A DNA stretch of 64,000 nucleotides from Bacteroides ilei (GTDB taxonomy: Bacteria; Bacteroidota; Bacteroidia; Bacteroidales; Bacteroidaceae). A model generated the notes under the pieces. It made no database searches. It saw only the letters and a list, made by a program, of their open reading frames with translations, and was not told the DNA's origin. A program made the position numbers and the translations under genes. Shown here in pieces: positions 1-8,295 of the stretch. Each line of letters starts with the position of its first letter. Within the stretch, counting starts at the first letter, position 1. The DNA lies in the NCBI RefSeq assembly GCF_900128495.1, contig NZ_LT635801.1:693997-757996 (forward strand). The letters are read 5' to 3'.

Positions 1-525
1 AAGTATGCTTATCAGTACGCTATGGTCTATGTTGTCGAAGAATCCTTTAATGTCTCCCTCGATGAACCATTTAGCTCCGACAAACCTTTTCTGAATGCTT
101 GATAGTGCGGTGTGGCAGCTTTTGAAAGGTCTAAACCCATGTGAGGTGTATTCAAAATACCCTTCATATATGGCTTCAAGTATCATTCTTACCACCTCCT
201 GTACAAGTTTGTCTTCAAAGGAGGGTATGCCCAACGGACGCATTTTACCGTTCTTCTTGGGAATATATACCCTCTTTGCCGGATTAGGTTGATATGTCTC
301 GTTTTTGAGACTTGCTATAAGAGATTCTATTCTTTGAATGCTCATTTGGTCAATGGTCTTGCCGTCAGTGCCAGGTGTCATATTGCCTTGCTTAGTGTAA
401 ATACGTTGATAAGCAACATAAAACATCTGTTCATTGAATAGATTTCGATACAGCCTTTCGAACCTGTAGCCCGAAACTTTGCTGTGTTCACATAAATTGT
501 TTAATACTTGCTTTGGATTTCTCAT
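1..525 (-). CDS. ltrA: Group II intron reverse transcriptase/maturase (N-terminal 175 aa, partial)
   Basis: Intron-encoded protein that would copy spliced intron RNA into target DNA and help it splice. The visible part starts MRNPKQVLNNLCEHSK and contains the classic early RT blocks: GNMTPGTDGKTID, PAKRVYIPKKNGKMRPLGIP, EGYFEYTSHGFRPFKSCHTA and WFIEGDIKGFFDNIDH (RT block with the first catalytic Asp). The YADD block and maturase region lie beyond the left edge. ATG at 525 is chosen because the protein then begins as family members do; an in-frame GTG four codons upstream is possible. No lesion is visible, so the enzyme may be active. Confidence 0.92.
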   Translation of the reverse strand, partial: MRNPKQVLNNLCEHSKVSGYRFERLYRNLFNEQMFYVAYQRIYTKQGNMTPGTDGKTIDQMSIQRIESLIASLKNETYQPNPAKRVYIPKKNGKMRPLGIPSFEDKLVQEVVRMILEAIYEGYFEYTSHGFRPFKSCHTALSSIQKRFVGAKWFIEGDIKGFFDNIDHSVLISIL

Positions 526-1093
526 AATGTCTCTCACATTATCCGTTGTTTGTATTAAAATTACCAACTGCTTCCCTTCGCCATGTACAAAGCTTTCCCT
601 TGCTCAGACTACTACGGAAGCTCCGTTGCCATGTCGGGTATTCAGAGTCTTTACCCATAGCCTTTTGGCATCCCGATTTAGGCAATCTCCAGTTAGCACG
701 CATAGTAACTATTGGCACGACAGATTGTCGGATGCGACTTTCGTTCTTTTCTTGCTTATCGCAAGTGCGTCGTGGTTGATACCTTTTGCCCATATTCCTA
801 ATGCTTTGGAATTGAGTACCACGAGAGGGCGTAGATATAACTGCCTTTCCGCCCACGCCACGCCTTATGCCGCTGAACTATCGTTGAACCAATGCAGGCT
901 TCATCCTTATATCTGTCTTTCCCCCTCACGGAACTGTGTCGCATGACAGTTAGCCACACATTCCGTTTTACTGAAATGCTGTTTTCACCTTTTGCTTTCG
1001 CTCGGGGCTTATTCAGTTGGGAGTAGAACATATTGTATCCTATTCTAATCTCTTGCCACAGAGATATTTACTATGCGACCATTCTGGACGCAC
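1..1093 (-). mobile_element. Group II intron, 5' part (runs off window)
   Basis: The intron begins on the minus strand with GTGCGTCCAGAA, a good match to the bacterial group II 5' end GUGYG, with its first base at 1093. About 570 bases of non-coding sequence (domains I-III by position) separate this from the start of the maturase/reverse transcriptase gene at 525, the usual domain IV arrangement. The upstream exon is the first 65 codons of an ArdC-like gene, which runs into a stop inside the intron if unspliced. The 3' end and downstream exon lie left of the window. The 5' boundary is read from sequence; the 3' boundary is unknown. Confidence 0.85.
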
Positions 1094-1289
1094 GCATCAA
1101 CGCATTCATGCCGTTGTATTCGCGTCCGGCCAGATTACGGGGCCACTGGAGTGCTCCCTCTGTAAACCAGGGTTTTTTCCAGTCCTTACCGATGGTCTCC
1201 AGCTTTTCTATCATCATCTCAGCGAACAGGTCAAGAGCCTTGTCTTCGCTGTTCGGTCCGTCCGCATTGCGTTTCCTGTAACTTGCCAT
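1094..1289 (-). pseudogene. ArdC-like antirestriction gene, 5' exon interrupted by a group II intron
   Basis: The first 65 codons match the N-terminal ssDNA-binding domain of ArdC-type antirestriction proteins (WKKPWF, then QWPRNLAGREYNGMNAL). This family protects incoming DNA from host restriction. After MNALM the frame enters intron sequence and stops 7 codons later. The break falls at the conserved ArdC core, so the rest of the gene is expected past the left edge. If the intron splices, the gene is functional and simply split; if not, only a 72-residue fragment is made. It is first in line after the SSB-like gene in the same leftward operon (5-bp gap). Confidence 0.8.
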
Positions 1290-1293
1290 ATCG

Positions 1294-1899
1294 TCAGTTG
1301 TCGTTAGATGCCGGAACGTATTGGTTTATCTCCTGACAACGGCATGTAATATCAACTTTGCCGTTATACAAGGAGAAATCGATTTCACCTTTTGCCTCTA
1401 TTTTGGTAGCAGGCTGCAACCAGGATTCACGTTGTTTGTCGAAACAAAAGAATCTTACCCACAGGTATTCGAAATTTTCATTTACCTTTTCTGCGCTAAA
1501 GGCTGAAAAACTGAAGAACGGTTTGCCGTTTTTGTCCGTTCGTTCATCTACAGTTTTTCCAACTTTGCCGCGGAATGTGAGTTCCCCCTGCAGGCTGTCT
1601 GTGTCGCCTGCTCCGGCTGGTACGATACTTTCTGCCGACAGGTTGAAGTAAGTCTTGTCGCCCCTGTGTTTCGGTATCAGTACGCCTGTCACCTTTACAC
1701 GCATACCGCTTCGCAGACGTGATGCTTCTTCCTGTGTACCGTCCATGCTGACGCTGATTTCCACTGTCCCGCTCTGGCCGTCCTTTCCTTGGATGGCGGT
1801 CTGTACGGTCATACTGACGAACTGTTTCCCTTCTTTTCCGTTTCTGATGATGGCATCACGGCTGATTAAGCCGCATACCGTTACATTACATTTGATCAT
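1294..1899 (-). CDS. Single-stranded DNA-binding protein with two OB folds
   Basis: 201 residues, probably coating transferred ssDNA. The N-terminal half (MIKCNVTVCGLISRDAIIRN ... RVKVTGVL ... KTYFNLSAESI) has the strand pattern of an SSB OB fold. The C-terminal half repeats it (ELTFRGKVGKTVDERTDKNG ... FFSFSAFSAEK ... KIEAKGEIDFSLYNGKVDITC), so this looks like an internally duplicated SSB rather than the usual one OB fold plus acidic tail. The classic acidic DDDIPF tail is absent; the end is VPASNDN. It lies directly upstream of the ArdC-like gene, consistent with protecting DNA after entry. The OB assignment is by pattern recognition. Confidence 0.72.
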   Translation of the reverse strand: MIKCNVTVCGLISRDAIIRNGKEGKQFVSMTVQTAIQGKDGQSGTVEISVSMDGTQEEASRLRSGMRVKVTGVLIPKHRGDKTYFNLSAESIVPAGAGDTDSLQGELTFRGKVGKTVDERTDKNGKPFFSFSAFSAEKVNENFEYLWVRFFCFDKQRESWLQPATKIEAKGEIDFSLYNGKVDITCRCQEINQYVPASNDN

Positions 1900-1981
1900 A
1901 AAGTGTCTTGTTTATTAGTGTTACATGCCCACAGACCATGTATGTGCTGAATATTGATGTTGAATGCTGAAATGATTCTGT

Positions 1982-2158
1982 CTAATCGGGTGCACGGATT
2001 TTTATATAGACCATCCATGCGGCGATGGCTACCTGTACGGTTACGACGACTGCCGTACCTTTCCAGCCGACCAGCCGGTGGCATATCAGGATATGCATTG
2101 CCAGTGTGGATAGTCCGAGTACACATTTGCTTATTGTTATCACCACGCGTTTTGTCAT
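1982..2158 (-). CDS. Small two-helix membrane protein (58 aa)
   Basis: A short gene fitting neatly between its neighbours: 22 bp after the end of the hydrolase gene and 82 bp before the SSB-like gene. The product starts MTKRVVITISKCVLGLSTLA, has two hydrophobic stretches (about residues 5-26 and 35-53) with basic residues at the start, middle and end, and stops IKIRAPD. It fits the leftward operon in strand and spacing. The family is not recognised. A small membrane partner of the transfer machinery is a guess from context only. Confidence 0.5.
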   Translation of the reverse strand: MTKRVVITISKCVLGLSTLAMHILICHRLVGWKGTAVVVTVQVAIAAWMVYIKIRAPD

Positions 2159-2180
2159 GTCTTTTATGTGTTTGTTATGT

Positions 2181-3740
2181 CTATCTTTTCATGGTTTCCG
2201 TCTGTGTCTGCTGTTGCGACATGCCTTGTTCGAAATTACGGGAGGCGGTTTCCGAAAGAATTACGGTATTCAGCAGTCCGGTCACCCGCATCCGTTTGGC
2301 TTCTTCTGAAAGCTCGTTGTTGTTTAATACGGCAGACAGTCGGCTCAACTCGGCCGATGTCAGCTCGCGTGATATTTTCAGTTCGCCGTTATCTGCTTTC
2401 AGGATAGCCTTCCCGTTTTCTTCAATGCTCAGTTCACAAGTTCTCATGCCCGGCATCAGGGATGTCAGGTCAAGCCTGTGCCTGTCCATTGCAGCCGAGA
2501 TTGCGGCATTCTGCTCTTCTTCGCTTTTCGCATCTATCTGCGTAGCTAATAGCATCAGTGATGTGAAAGCGGTCATCGCCATTTCTACGATGGGGTCATT
2601 GCATCCCGATATGCCGACACCGCTATCCTCCGAGGAAAGCAGTTTCTTCATCCAAGCATCAGGATTCATGGTCTTATCTATGTTTATGTTCTCGTTATCC
2701 CTGTACTTGGCTAGAAGGTCACTTCCGTTGTACATCACCTGCTGTTTTATATTTCCTTTTTGGGCGATCTCTGCTAGATAGGCCGCCGGATCCACCTCAC
2801 GTTTCGTTCCGTCGCTGTATATGTTTGTCACACCGAAATGCAGATGCTCACCGGTTGTTCTGGTTCCCGTGTTTCCGGAGGTTCCGAGCCGTTGTCCTGC
2901 ATTTACGCTGTCACCGGCTTTTACGGCGATGTCGCTCAGATGCATGTAGGTGCATTGTACCTTGTTCCCGTCCGGCCTACTGTATTCTACTGTTATCGTC
3001 TTACCTCCGCCAGAGTTCACATTATTGTTCACCGACACGACCTTTCCTCCGTTTTCCGTAGCCAGCACCGTGTCCCCCTTGCATCGTATGTCAAGTCCCT
3101 TGTGCATCTGCTGCTTCTCCTTGTTCATCGGATCCTGGCGCATACCGAAGGCCGACGTTACAAAGAGGAATTCCTTGCGTTCCACCGGAAATGAATACTT
3201 TTCTGCCGTTCCTGCCTTTTCTTCTCCGTGCAAAGGATTCTGCTCAATACCGAAATTTTTTCCCTGCGCGGCCATTTCCTGCATGACCTGACGATCGTAT
3301 TTGTCAAGACCGTTATTTTCGATGATTTTCTGTAGTGTAGCTGCATAGTTTCCTCCAGTTGCATATCCGGCTTTTGCTATTCCTTCTGTCCATCCCTTAT
3401 AGTCATCCGCACGGAGATTGAAGCACTCGGCATAGCGGCTGTTCTCTTTCAAAAATCTGGAATGATGTTCGAATGATTCGCCCACATTGTCATAGCTGCA
3501 GAATTTTTCGTTCGGCTTGTCATCTGTGTAAAGTCCGTATCGGCCACCCTGCGCAATCCAGTCGGGAGTAGCCTTGATCCCGAAGTGGTTATTCTCGTTC
3601 TGTGCCAGACGGCTCTGTCCGTTGCTGCTTTCCAGAATGCCTTGGGCAAGTGTCACGGATGCCGGTATGCCGTAGCGGCGCATCTGCTCCATGGCATACT
3701 CTGCATACTTGTCTGCATATTCTTTATTTTTCCCTGCCAT
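2181..3740 (-). CDS. Bifunctional peptidoglycan hydrolase: glucosaminidase + M23 endopeptidase
   Basis: 519 residues. Residues 1-150 are a GH73-type glucosaminidase domain (YGIPASVTLAQGILESSNGQ with probable catalytic Glu37, then NNHFGIK). Residues about 185-335 are an M23 zinc endopeptidase: H213/D217 in QMHKGLD and H299/H301 in TGEHLHFG. The C-terminal 180 residues are helical with no recognised domain. There is no signal peptide, unusual for a wall hydrolase, so export through the conjugation channel or by lysis is likely. It should open peptidoglycan locally for the transfer apparatus. Four bases separate it from the upstream gene, indicating one transcript. Confidence 0.85.
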   Translation of the reverse strand: MAGKNKEYADKYAEYAMEQMRRYGIPASVTLAQGILESSNGQSRLAQNENNHFGIKATPDWIAQGGRYGLYTDDKPNEKFCSYDNVGESFEHHSRFLKENSRYAECFNLRADDYKGWTEGIAKAGYATGGNYAATLQKIIENNGLDKYDRQVMQEMAAQGKNFGIEQNPLHGEEKAGTAEKYSFPVERKEFLFVTSAFGMRQDPMNKEKQQMHKGLDIRCKGDTVLATENGGKVVSVNNNVNSGGGKTITVEYSRPDGNKVQCTYMHLSDIAVKAGDSVNAGQRLGTSGNTGTRTTGEHLHFGVTNIYSDGTKREVDPAAYLAEIAQKGNIKQQVMYNGSDLLAKYRDNENINIDKTMNPDAWMKKLLSSEDSGVGISGCNDPIVEMAMTAFTSLMLLATQIDAKSEEEQNAAISAAMDRHRLDLTSLMPGMRTCELSIEENGKAILKADNGELKISRELTSAELSRLSAVLNNNELSEEAKRMRVTGLLNTVILSETASRNFEQGMSQQQTQTETMKR

Positions 3741-3744
3741 ATCC

Positions 3745-6126
3745 TTATCTTCTTAATGTTGTACGTTGTTCCTCTGATTCTTTGCTCCCGTCTTGTCCGG
3801 GCACTTGGCCTGTATCTCTGGTTGTGCCTTCGGATTGCCTCCCACCCGACATGCCTTCAGACTGTTGCGCGGCTTTGCCTCTTGCTTTCTCCAGTTCCGG
3901 AGCATCACAGATGACTACACGTTCACCGCCTCTGATCAGTTTGGGCAGGTACTCGTCCAGTTTATGATAAGGAAACTCTGCCGATTGTGCAAAGCCCCGT
4001 TCACTTCCTCCCGAAAGCTTTTTTACGATAATTCCCAGTATGCTGGCACCCTTTTCTGCATCTTCATTGTACATACGGTAAAAGTCACCCTTCCGTACCA
4101 ATTGCAGGGCATCAGGATGTTTTGCCTTTATCCTGTCCCAGGATTCCCGCTGTGCAGACGTTTCATTCTGTATCGTCTTTTCAGCACTGTCTTTTGCGGT
4201 CTCAGTTGTCTGTTGTCTTTCGGCATCCTTTTCCTGTTTTTCTCCGGCGTGTTCTTCCTGCGTCTGTCCCTGTTGCAGTACGTCTGCAAACAGCGTTGCA
4301 GCCAGGTTGCGTTTATACTCATTCTTGTCCTCTGCCAGCCACATGCGTTGCCACTGCTGGGGAGTCATGCTTCTCGGTTGCATACGGTTGCCGTCTATGG
4401 TAGCCGCACACTGGATGCCGTCTTTCTTCGTCTTGAATACGCAGACCTTCTGTATGCGGTTCAGGTCTATATCCCTGGTGTCAGTACTGAACAGGTCCAC
4501 CTTCAGGTCTGGTTTTATCTCTGCCAGTGCATAATACTTGTGTGCCAGCTCCATGCGTACCTTGTCGATGTCATCCATTGCCTGTTTCAGCGTGGTGAAG
4601 AAACGGTTCACATCCTCCTTGTCCGGATAAACGCTGTATCCCGGTTCATTCTCCGGTTTCAGATACAGGGCCCAGCGGTTCTTGTCATCCTGTACCATCT
4701 GTATCTTGTCAAAGCATTTTTCATTGGCTTGTTTTACGGCTGGAGTAACGTCCAGCGTAGAGAGTACTTCCATTGTCCAGTTTTTCAAACGGGCCAGCGA
4801 CACTTGTTTTTCTGCGAAATACGCATCATCGGGTCGGTAGCCCAAGGCACCGTCCGGATTGAAGAAACGTACGTTTTCTATACCTTCCAGTCGCAAGGCA
4901 CGTTCGATACGTGCTTTGTTCATGCCCGGAACCTCATTGTCCACCTCCGTAGAAGCGCCTGCAGGCAGTACCACGTCTGCCTTCTTGCCCTGACGGTCTA
5001 TGACAAGCACGATGTTCTTGTCTTCCTTGTTCGGATATCTGCTGATTTCATCCGCTACAAAATAGTGCTTTGGAAGCTGGTCGCGCAGGTCAGTTGTCTT
5101 TTGCCGGTTACGCAAAGTGGCATATTCTATTCTTTCGCCTTTCTCCGCTTTGTGAATCACCTCAAGGGCGTTGTTCACGTCACTTTCCAATGCGTCTATC
5201 AGAATAGGGTTTTCTTTGAGTTCCCTGTTCCAGTAGTCTGCCATCTTCATGCTTTCTTCCGTCAGTCGTGCCGGCAGGCCAAGTTCCAGCATCTTGATTC
5301 CGGATGCTATTTCTACTACCAGCCTTTCCTGTTTCAATGCATCTTCCGAAGGTGGCATCCCGTTTTTCATCACCATACCTTCTCGTGCAAGTCGCTGCTG
5401 GTGGCCGGTGGCACTCACAATCTGACGAAGGGCTTCCTGTATATAGTCATGGTAATGTTTGAAATCTCGCTGTCGGGGCATATACACCGCGTCACGGTCT
5501 GTCTCATAGTGGGGCATACCGCTTCCGTCCGAACGTACAGGGACAAGATACTCGCGCATTTTCAGCAGGAAATCGTTGAATCGGATGTGCAGCTTGCGTT
5601 CGTCAGCCTCCGAATATCCTTTCTCCGTGATGCCGCCGTCGGTCTTCAGAGCAAGGTCGTAGCCCCTTTCGTCCACAGAGGGAAATGTCGTCTGATCGAT
5701 GTTGAACAGGGTGCGTATTTCACGGTTGTGAATGCCTTTGTACTGTTCCTTTACTTCCGGTTCCAGCAGGAGATAATCCCTTCGGGTGATAATATCCTCC
5801 GGGTTGTTGCGGTTCACATAGCGGTTCCAGTTGTAGTAGAGGAACGGGACTCCCTGCTCATGTTCCCTTACTGATGTGCCGCGTGCCTTGGCATCGGTGT
5901 ACAGGGTGAACAGATTTGTCTTGCACCCTTTGCTGTCCGAATGCAGGGCCATAAACAAGGCGTTGAACGGACTGGCCGAGACTCCTTGCGGGTAGAGTCT
6001 CGGATAGTGCTTACCGGCTGCATTGAGCCAGTGGCCGTTGGCATCCGAAGCGCTGCTCAATGCCGACGAAAGCAGTTCTACTTGCTTTTGTGCGGCATTC
6101 TTCTCTATTTGCGACTTTTCTTTCAT
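3745..6126 (-). CDS. ArdC-N-like protein with C-terminal MutS-N-like domain (793 aa)
   Basis: The N-terminal part resembles the ArdC ssDNA-binding domain: FNALFMALHSD, VPFLYYNWNRYVNRNNPEDI, ITRRDYLLL, and RTLFNIDQTTFP matching the ArdC YTVFNIDQT block. The middle (about 200-620) is a long element-specific region. Residues about 690-775 resemble the mismatch-recognition N-terminus of MutS (IKAKHPDALQLVRKGDFYRM, then EFPYHKLDEYLPKLIRGGER and VVICDAPE), a domain often reused in mobile-element proteins. The tail is low complexity. No zinc-protease HExxH motif was seen, so protection by DNA binding is more likely than catalysis. It sits between two hydrolase/structural genes in the leftward operon. 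The exact role is inferred. Confidence 0.7.
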   Translation of the reverse strand: MKEKSQIEKNAAQKQVELLSSALSSASDANGHWLNAAGKHYPRLYPQGVSASPFNALFMALHSDSKGCKTNLFTLYTDAKARGTSVREHEQGVPFLYYNWNRYVNRNNPEDIITRRDYLLLEPEVKEQYKGIHNREIRTLFNIDQTTFPSVDERGYDLALKTDGGITEKGYSEADERKLHIRFNDFLLKMREYLVPVRSDGSGMPHYETDRDAVYMPRQRDFKHYHDYIQEALRQIVSATGHQQRLAREGMVMKNGMPPSEDALKQERLVVEIASGIKMLELGLPARLTEESMKMADYWNRELKENPILIDALESDVNNALEVIHKAEKGERIEYATLRNRQKTTDLRDQLPKHYFVADEISRYPNKEDKNIVLVIDRQGKKADVVLPAGASTEVDNEVPGMNKARIERALRLEGIENVRFFNPDGALGYRPDDAYFAEKQVSLARLKNWTMEVLSTLDVTPAVKQANEKCFDKIQMVQDDKNRWALYLKPENEPGYSVYPDKEDVNRFFTTLKQAMDDIDKVRMELAHKYYALAEIKPDLKVDLFSTDTRDIDLNRIQKVCVFKTKKDGIQCAATIDGNRMQPRSMTPQQWQRMWLAEDKNEYKRNLAATLFADVLQQGQTQEEHAGEKQEKDAERQQTTETAKDSAEKTIQNETSAQRESWDRIKAKHPDALQLVRKGDFYRMYNEDAEKGASILGIIVKKLSGGSERGFAQSAEFPYHKLDEYLPKLIRGGERVVICDAPELEKARGKAAQQSEGMSGGRQSEGTTRDTGQVPGQDGSKESEEQRTTLRR

Positions 6127-6164
6127 ATATTGGATGTGTTTGTGTTGTTGATTTTCTGCTAGTT

Positions 6165-7970
6165 TTACTGGATACCTCTGCTTCTGGCCGCTGATTCCTG
6201 TTGGCTGCTGTCGTAATTTTCCGCAGCCATCTGACGCAGTCTGTCACTTTGGGCCAGTATGGCGTTGGCCAGTGTGTTCAGAGGCACTGCGCCGCTGCGG
6301 TAGGCATCCGCTACTGTCGGACTGATTTGTATGGTGCAGGGCACACGATCTATCGTGGCAATTAGCGTGCAGCCCTGCAATACCGGATTTGCGATACGTG
6401 GATTCAAAGGTTCGTCCGCGTACCGCTTGTATTGCAGGTTTCCGCTTTCTTTACGGGAATATCCGTTATCCTCGTTCTGTTGGTTTGACAGGGCCTCCTT
6501 ACTGGCCTTGTTCAGCAGATTGGCACCGCCAAGTCCCATGAGAAGTATTTTCAGCAGCGGGTTTCGGACAAACAGTCCGGCTACAATGCTGGCTATCGGC
6601 AGAAGGTTGTCTTTCAGTCCGAGGGATTTCGTTTTTCCGGTAAATAGTCCCAGCAGCATATCCGGCAGCATGGCAATGATATAGCCCAGATTACCGGCTA
6701 CTTTTCCCATTCCGTCAAGACCGAAAGAGCGCAGAAGACCGTCCCATCCGTTTATGTTGGTTTGTTCAGCTTGGCTTTCCGTCTTTTCCCGGGTTTCGAT
6801 AGCTGTTTCGACATCCTCCGCATTTTGTCCGGTATATCCGTCGGTCTGTGTTTCAGTATTATTCTTTGTCTGTTCCCTTTCAGCTTCAGCTTTTTCCTTC
6901 AGCATTTCCTGTTCTTTCAGGTAGGCATCCTCATATCCCGGGGCTACCACAAGGGGGACGTCTTTGTACTGATCTTTACGTTCTTTTCCCGGCATACTGT
7001 AGTTCTTCATCCATACCGGTTTTTCATTTTCTTTTTTGCTCCAATCCATAAAACCAAAATTGATGACAGGTATTTTGTTTCTCAGCTGTCCGTTGACTTG
7101 GGCAATCAGTGTATTTTCCTTGGCTGGAATCATGGTCGCTTCCTTACGGAAAATGTCGAACACATTGTTCTCCTTCCCGAATACGCCTTTGCTGATACAT
7201 TCCTCTACGGATTTTTCCCGGGGAGTATCAGGCATAAGGCTGTCGGCGGCAGCAGTCAGTGCCACATCCATACCCACGAATCTGGCAAGAGAGGCCCACG
7301 AGCCGGCACCTCCCAGCATAATGGCGTCAGCCGAAGCGCCCAGTACATTTCCGGCACCCTTTTCCAGCGTACTTGGATGATAGGCAGCCTCACTGCGTGA
7401 TTCTATCTCTTCGGCCAGCGGCGAACGTCCCAGTGTCTGGGCCAGTCCCAGCAGACTCGATTGTCCGGCCTTTCGGATAATGTATTCGGCCGATGACTTG
7501 GGTATCCGGTCGTTCACCAGCTTGTCCACCATCAGTTGGTCCATCCGGTAGTCCAGATAGGCATACGCCAGATCACATCCCAGTTTCTCAGAAAGGGCAT
7601 CGTAACGCTTACGTCCGATTTCCGCCACTACGGTTTCACGCCACCGACCGGCCATACAAGCCAGGTCACGCTGGATGTCATCCGAGGCCAGAATGCGTTC
7701 CTTACACATTCCGATATACTCTTCCGTAGTCTTTGAGTTCCATTCTCCGGTCAGTTTGAGTGTCTGGTATGGATCTCCTAAAGGTTGTCCTGCAGTTGCC
7801 ATCATACCGAGAATACCGCTGACCGAGGTAGAGTATTCCTTCATTTCCTCCACCTGCTTACGGTTAAGATAAGCCTGCGTTTCATTCATTACCGGTACCA
7901 GGTAACAGCGGAAATAACTGCTTGCAAGAGCCTCCATTTCCGCAAACCGTCTGCTATTGATTCCGTCCAT
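6165..7970 (-). CDS. Large conserved element protein with hydrophobic C-terminal region (601 aa)
   Basis: Not recognised beyond its context. It has no signal peptide. The N-terminal 300 residues are helical; residues about 190-260 are small-residue rich (GAGNVLGASADAIMLGGAGSW). Residues 365-405 are strongly charged and probably coiled coil (KEQEMLKEKAEAEREQTKNN). Residues about 425-480 hold hydrophobic segments (NLGYIIAMLPDMLLGLFTG, IASIVAGLFVRNPLLKILLM). A soluble C-terminal domain of about 100 residues follows. The mix suggests a membrane-associated scaffold in the mating apparatus or a toxin-like delivered protein; the sequence does not decide. It is between the 98-aa gene and the ArdC/MutS-N gene in the same leftward operon. 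Confidence 0.6.
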   Translation of the reverse strand: MDGINSRRFAEMEALASSYFRCYLVPVMNETQAYLNRKQVEEMKEYSTSVSGILGMMATAGQPLGDPYQTLKLTGEWNSKTTEEYIGMCKERILASDDIQRDLACMAGRWRETVVAEIGRKRYDALSEKLGCDLAYAYLDYRMDQLMVDKLVNDRIPKSSAEYIIRKAGQSSLLGLAQTLGRSPLAEEIESRSEAAYHPSTLEKGAGNVLGASADAIMLGGAGSWASLARFVGMDVALTAAADSLMPDTPREKSVEECISKGVFGKENNVFDIFRKEATMIPAKENTLIAQVNGQLRNKIPVINFGFMDWSKKENEKPVWMKNYSMPGKERKDQYKDVPLVVAPGYEDAYLKEQEMLKEKAEAEREQTKNNTETQTDGYTGQNAEDVETAIETREKTESQAEQTNINGWDGLLRSFGLDGMGKVAGNLGYIIAMLPDMLLGLFTGKTKSLGLKDNLLPIASIVAGLFVRNPLLKILLMGLGGANLLNKASKEALSNQQNEDNGYSRKESGNLQYKRYADEPLNPRIANPVLQGCTLIATIDRVPCTIQISPTVADAYRSGAVPLNTLANAILAQSDRLRQMAAENYDSSQQESAARSRGIQ

Positions 7971-7987
7971 ATCTTGTTATTGTTTCG

Positions 7988-8284
7988 CTATACCATGTTA
8001 ATCTGTTTGAGCAACTGCTCCTTGGTCTGCTCGATGGCGTGGTGATATACTTCCATCTGTCTTGGAAAATATTCTTCCAGCCATTTGTCCTTCTCTATGT
8101 TGTCCTGCAGGAAGCGTACTGCCTGGTCACGTTCAATTTCCACCGATGCTTCTCCTTCATCATGGTTGTTGAACCATGCCTTTGTCCACCAGCGGATGCC
8201 GAACCGGTCAGGATATACAGAAACTATCCTCGGAATGTCGAAGCTCTGGATGTCTATATCCAGTCCCGCCAGCGGATCGATCAC
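7988..8284 (-). CDS. Hypothetical acidic protein (98 aa)
   Basis: A short soluble protein starting MIDPLAGLDIDIQSFDIPRI, rich in Trp and aromatic residues (RWWTKAWFNNHDEG), with a charged helical C-terminal half. No signal peptide, membrane segment or known motif is visible. It sits 11 bp after the M23-like gene and 17 bp before the 601-aa gene, so it is surely part of the same transcript. Function unknown; it may be a partner or chaperone of one of those neighbours, on position alone. Confidence 0.55.
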   Translation of the reverse strand: MIDPLAGLDIDIQSFDIPRIVSVYPDRFGIRWWTKAWFNNHDEGEASVEIERDQAVRFLQDNIEKDKWLEEYFPRQMEVYHHAIEQTKEQLLKQINMV

Positions 8285-8295
8285 ACCTCCGCTGG

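Noticed and set aside
546-1031. Open frames on both strands within the group II intron
   Set aside because: They fall in the structured RNA domains of the intron and are a common source of false gene calls.
3793-5874. A 693-codon open frame on the plus strand
   Set aside because: It lies entirely opposite the ArdC/MutS-N gene, has no domain, and its composition follows from the antisense of that gene.
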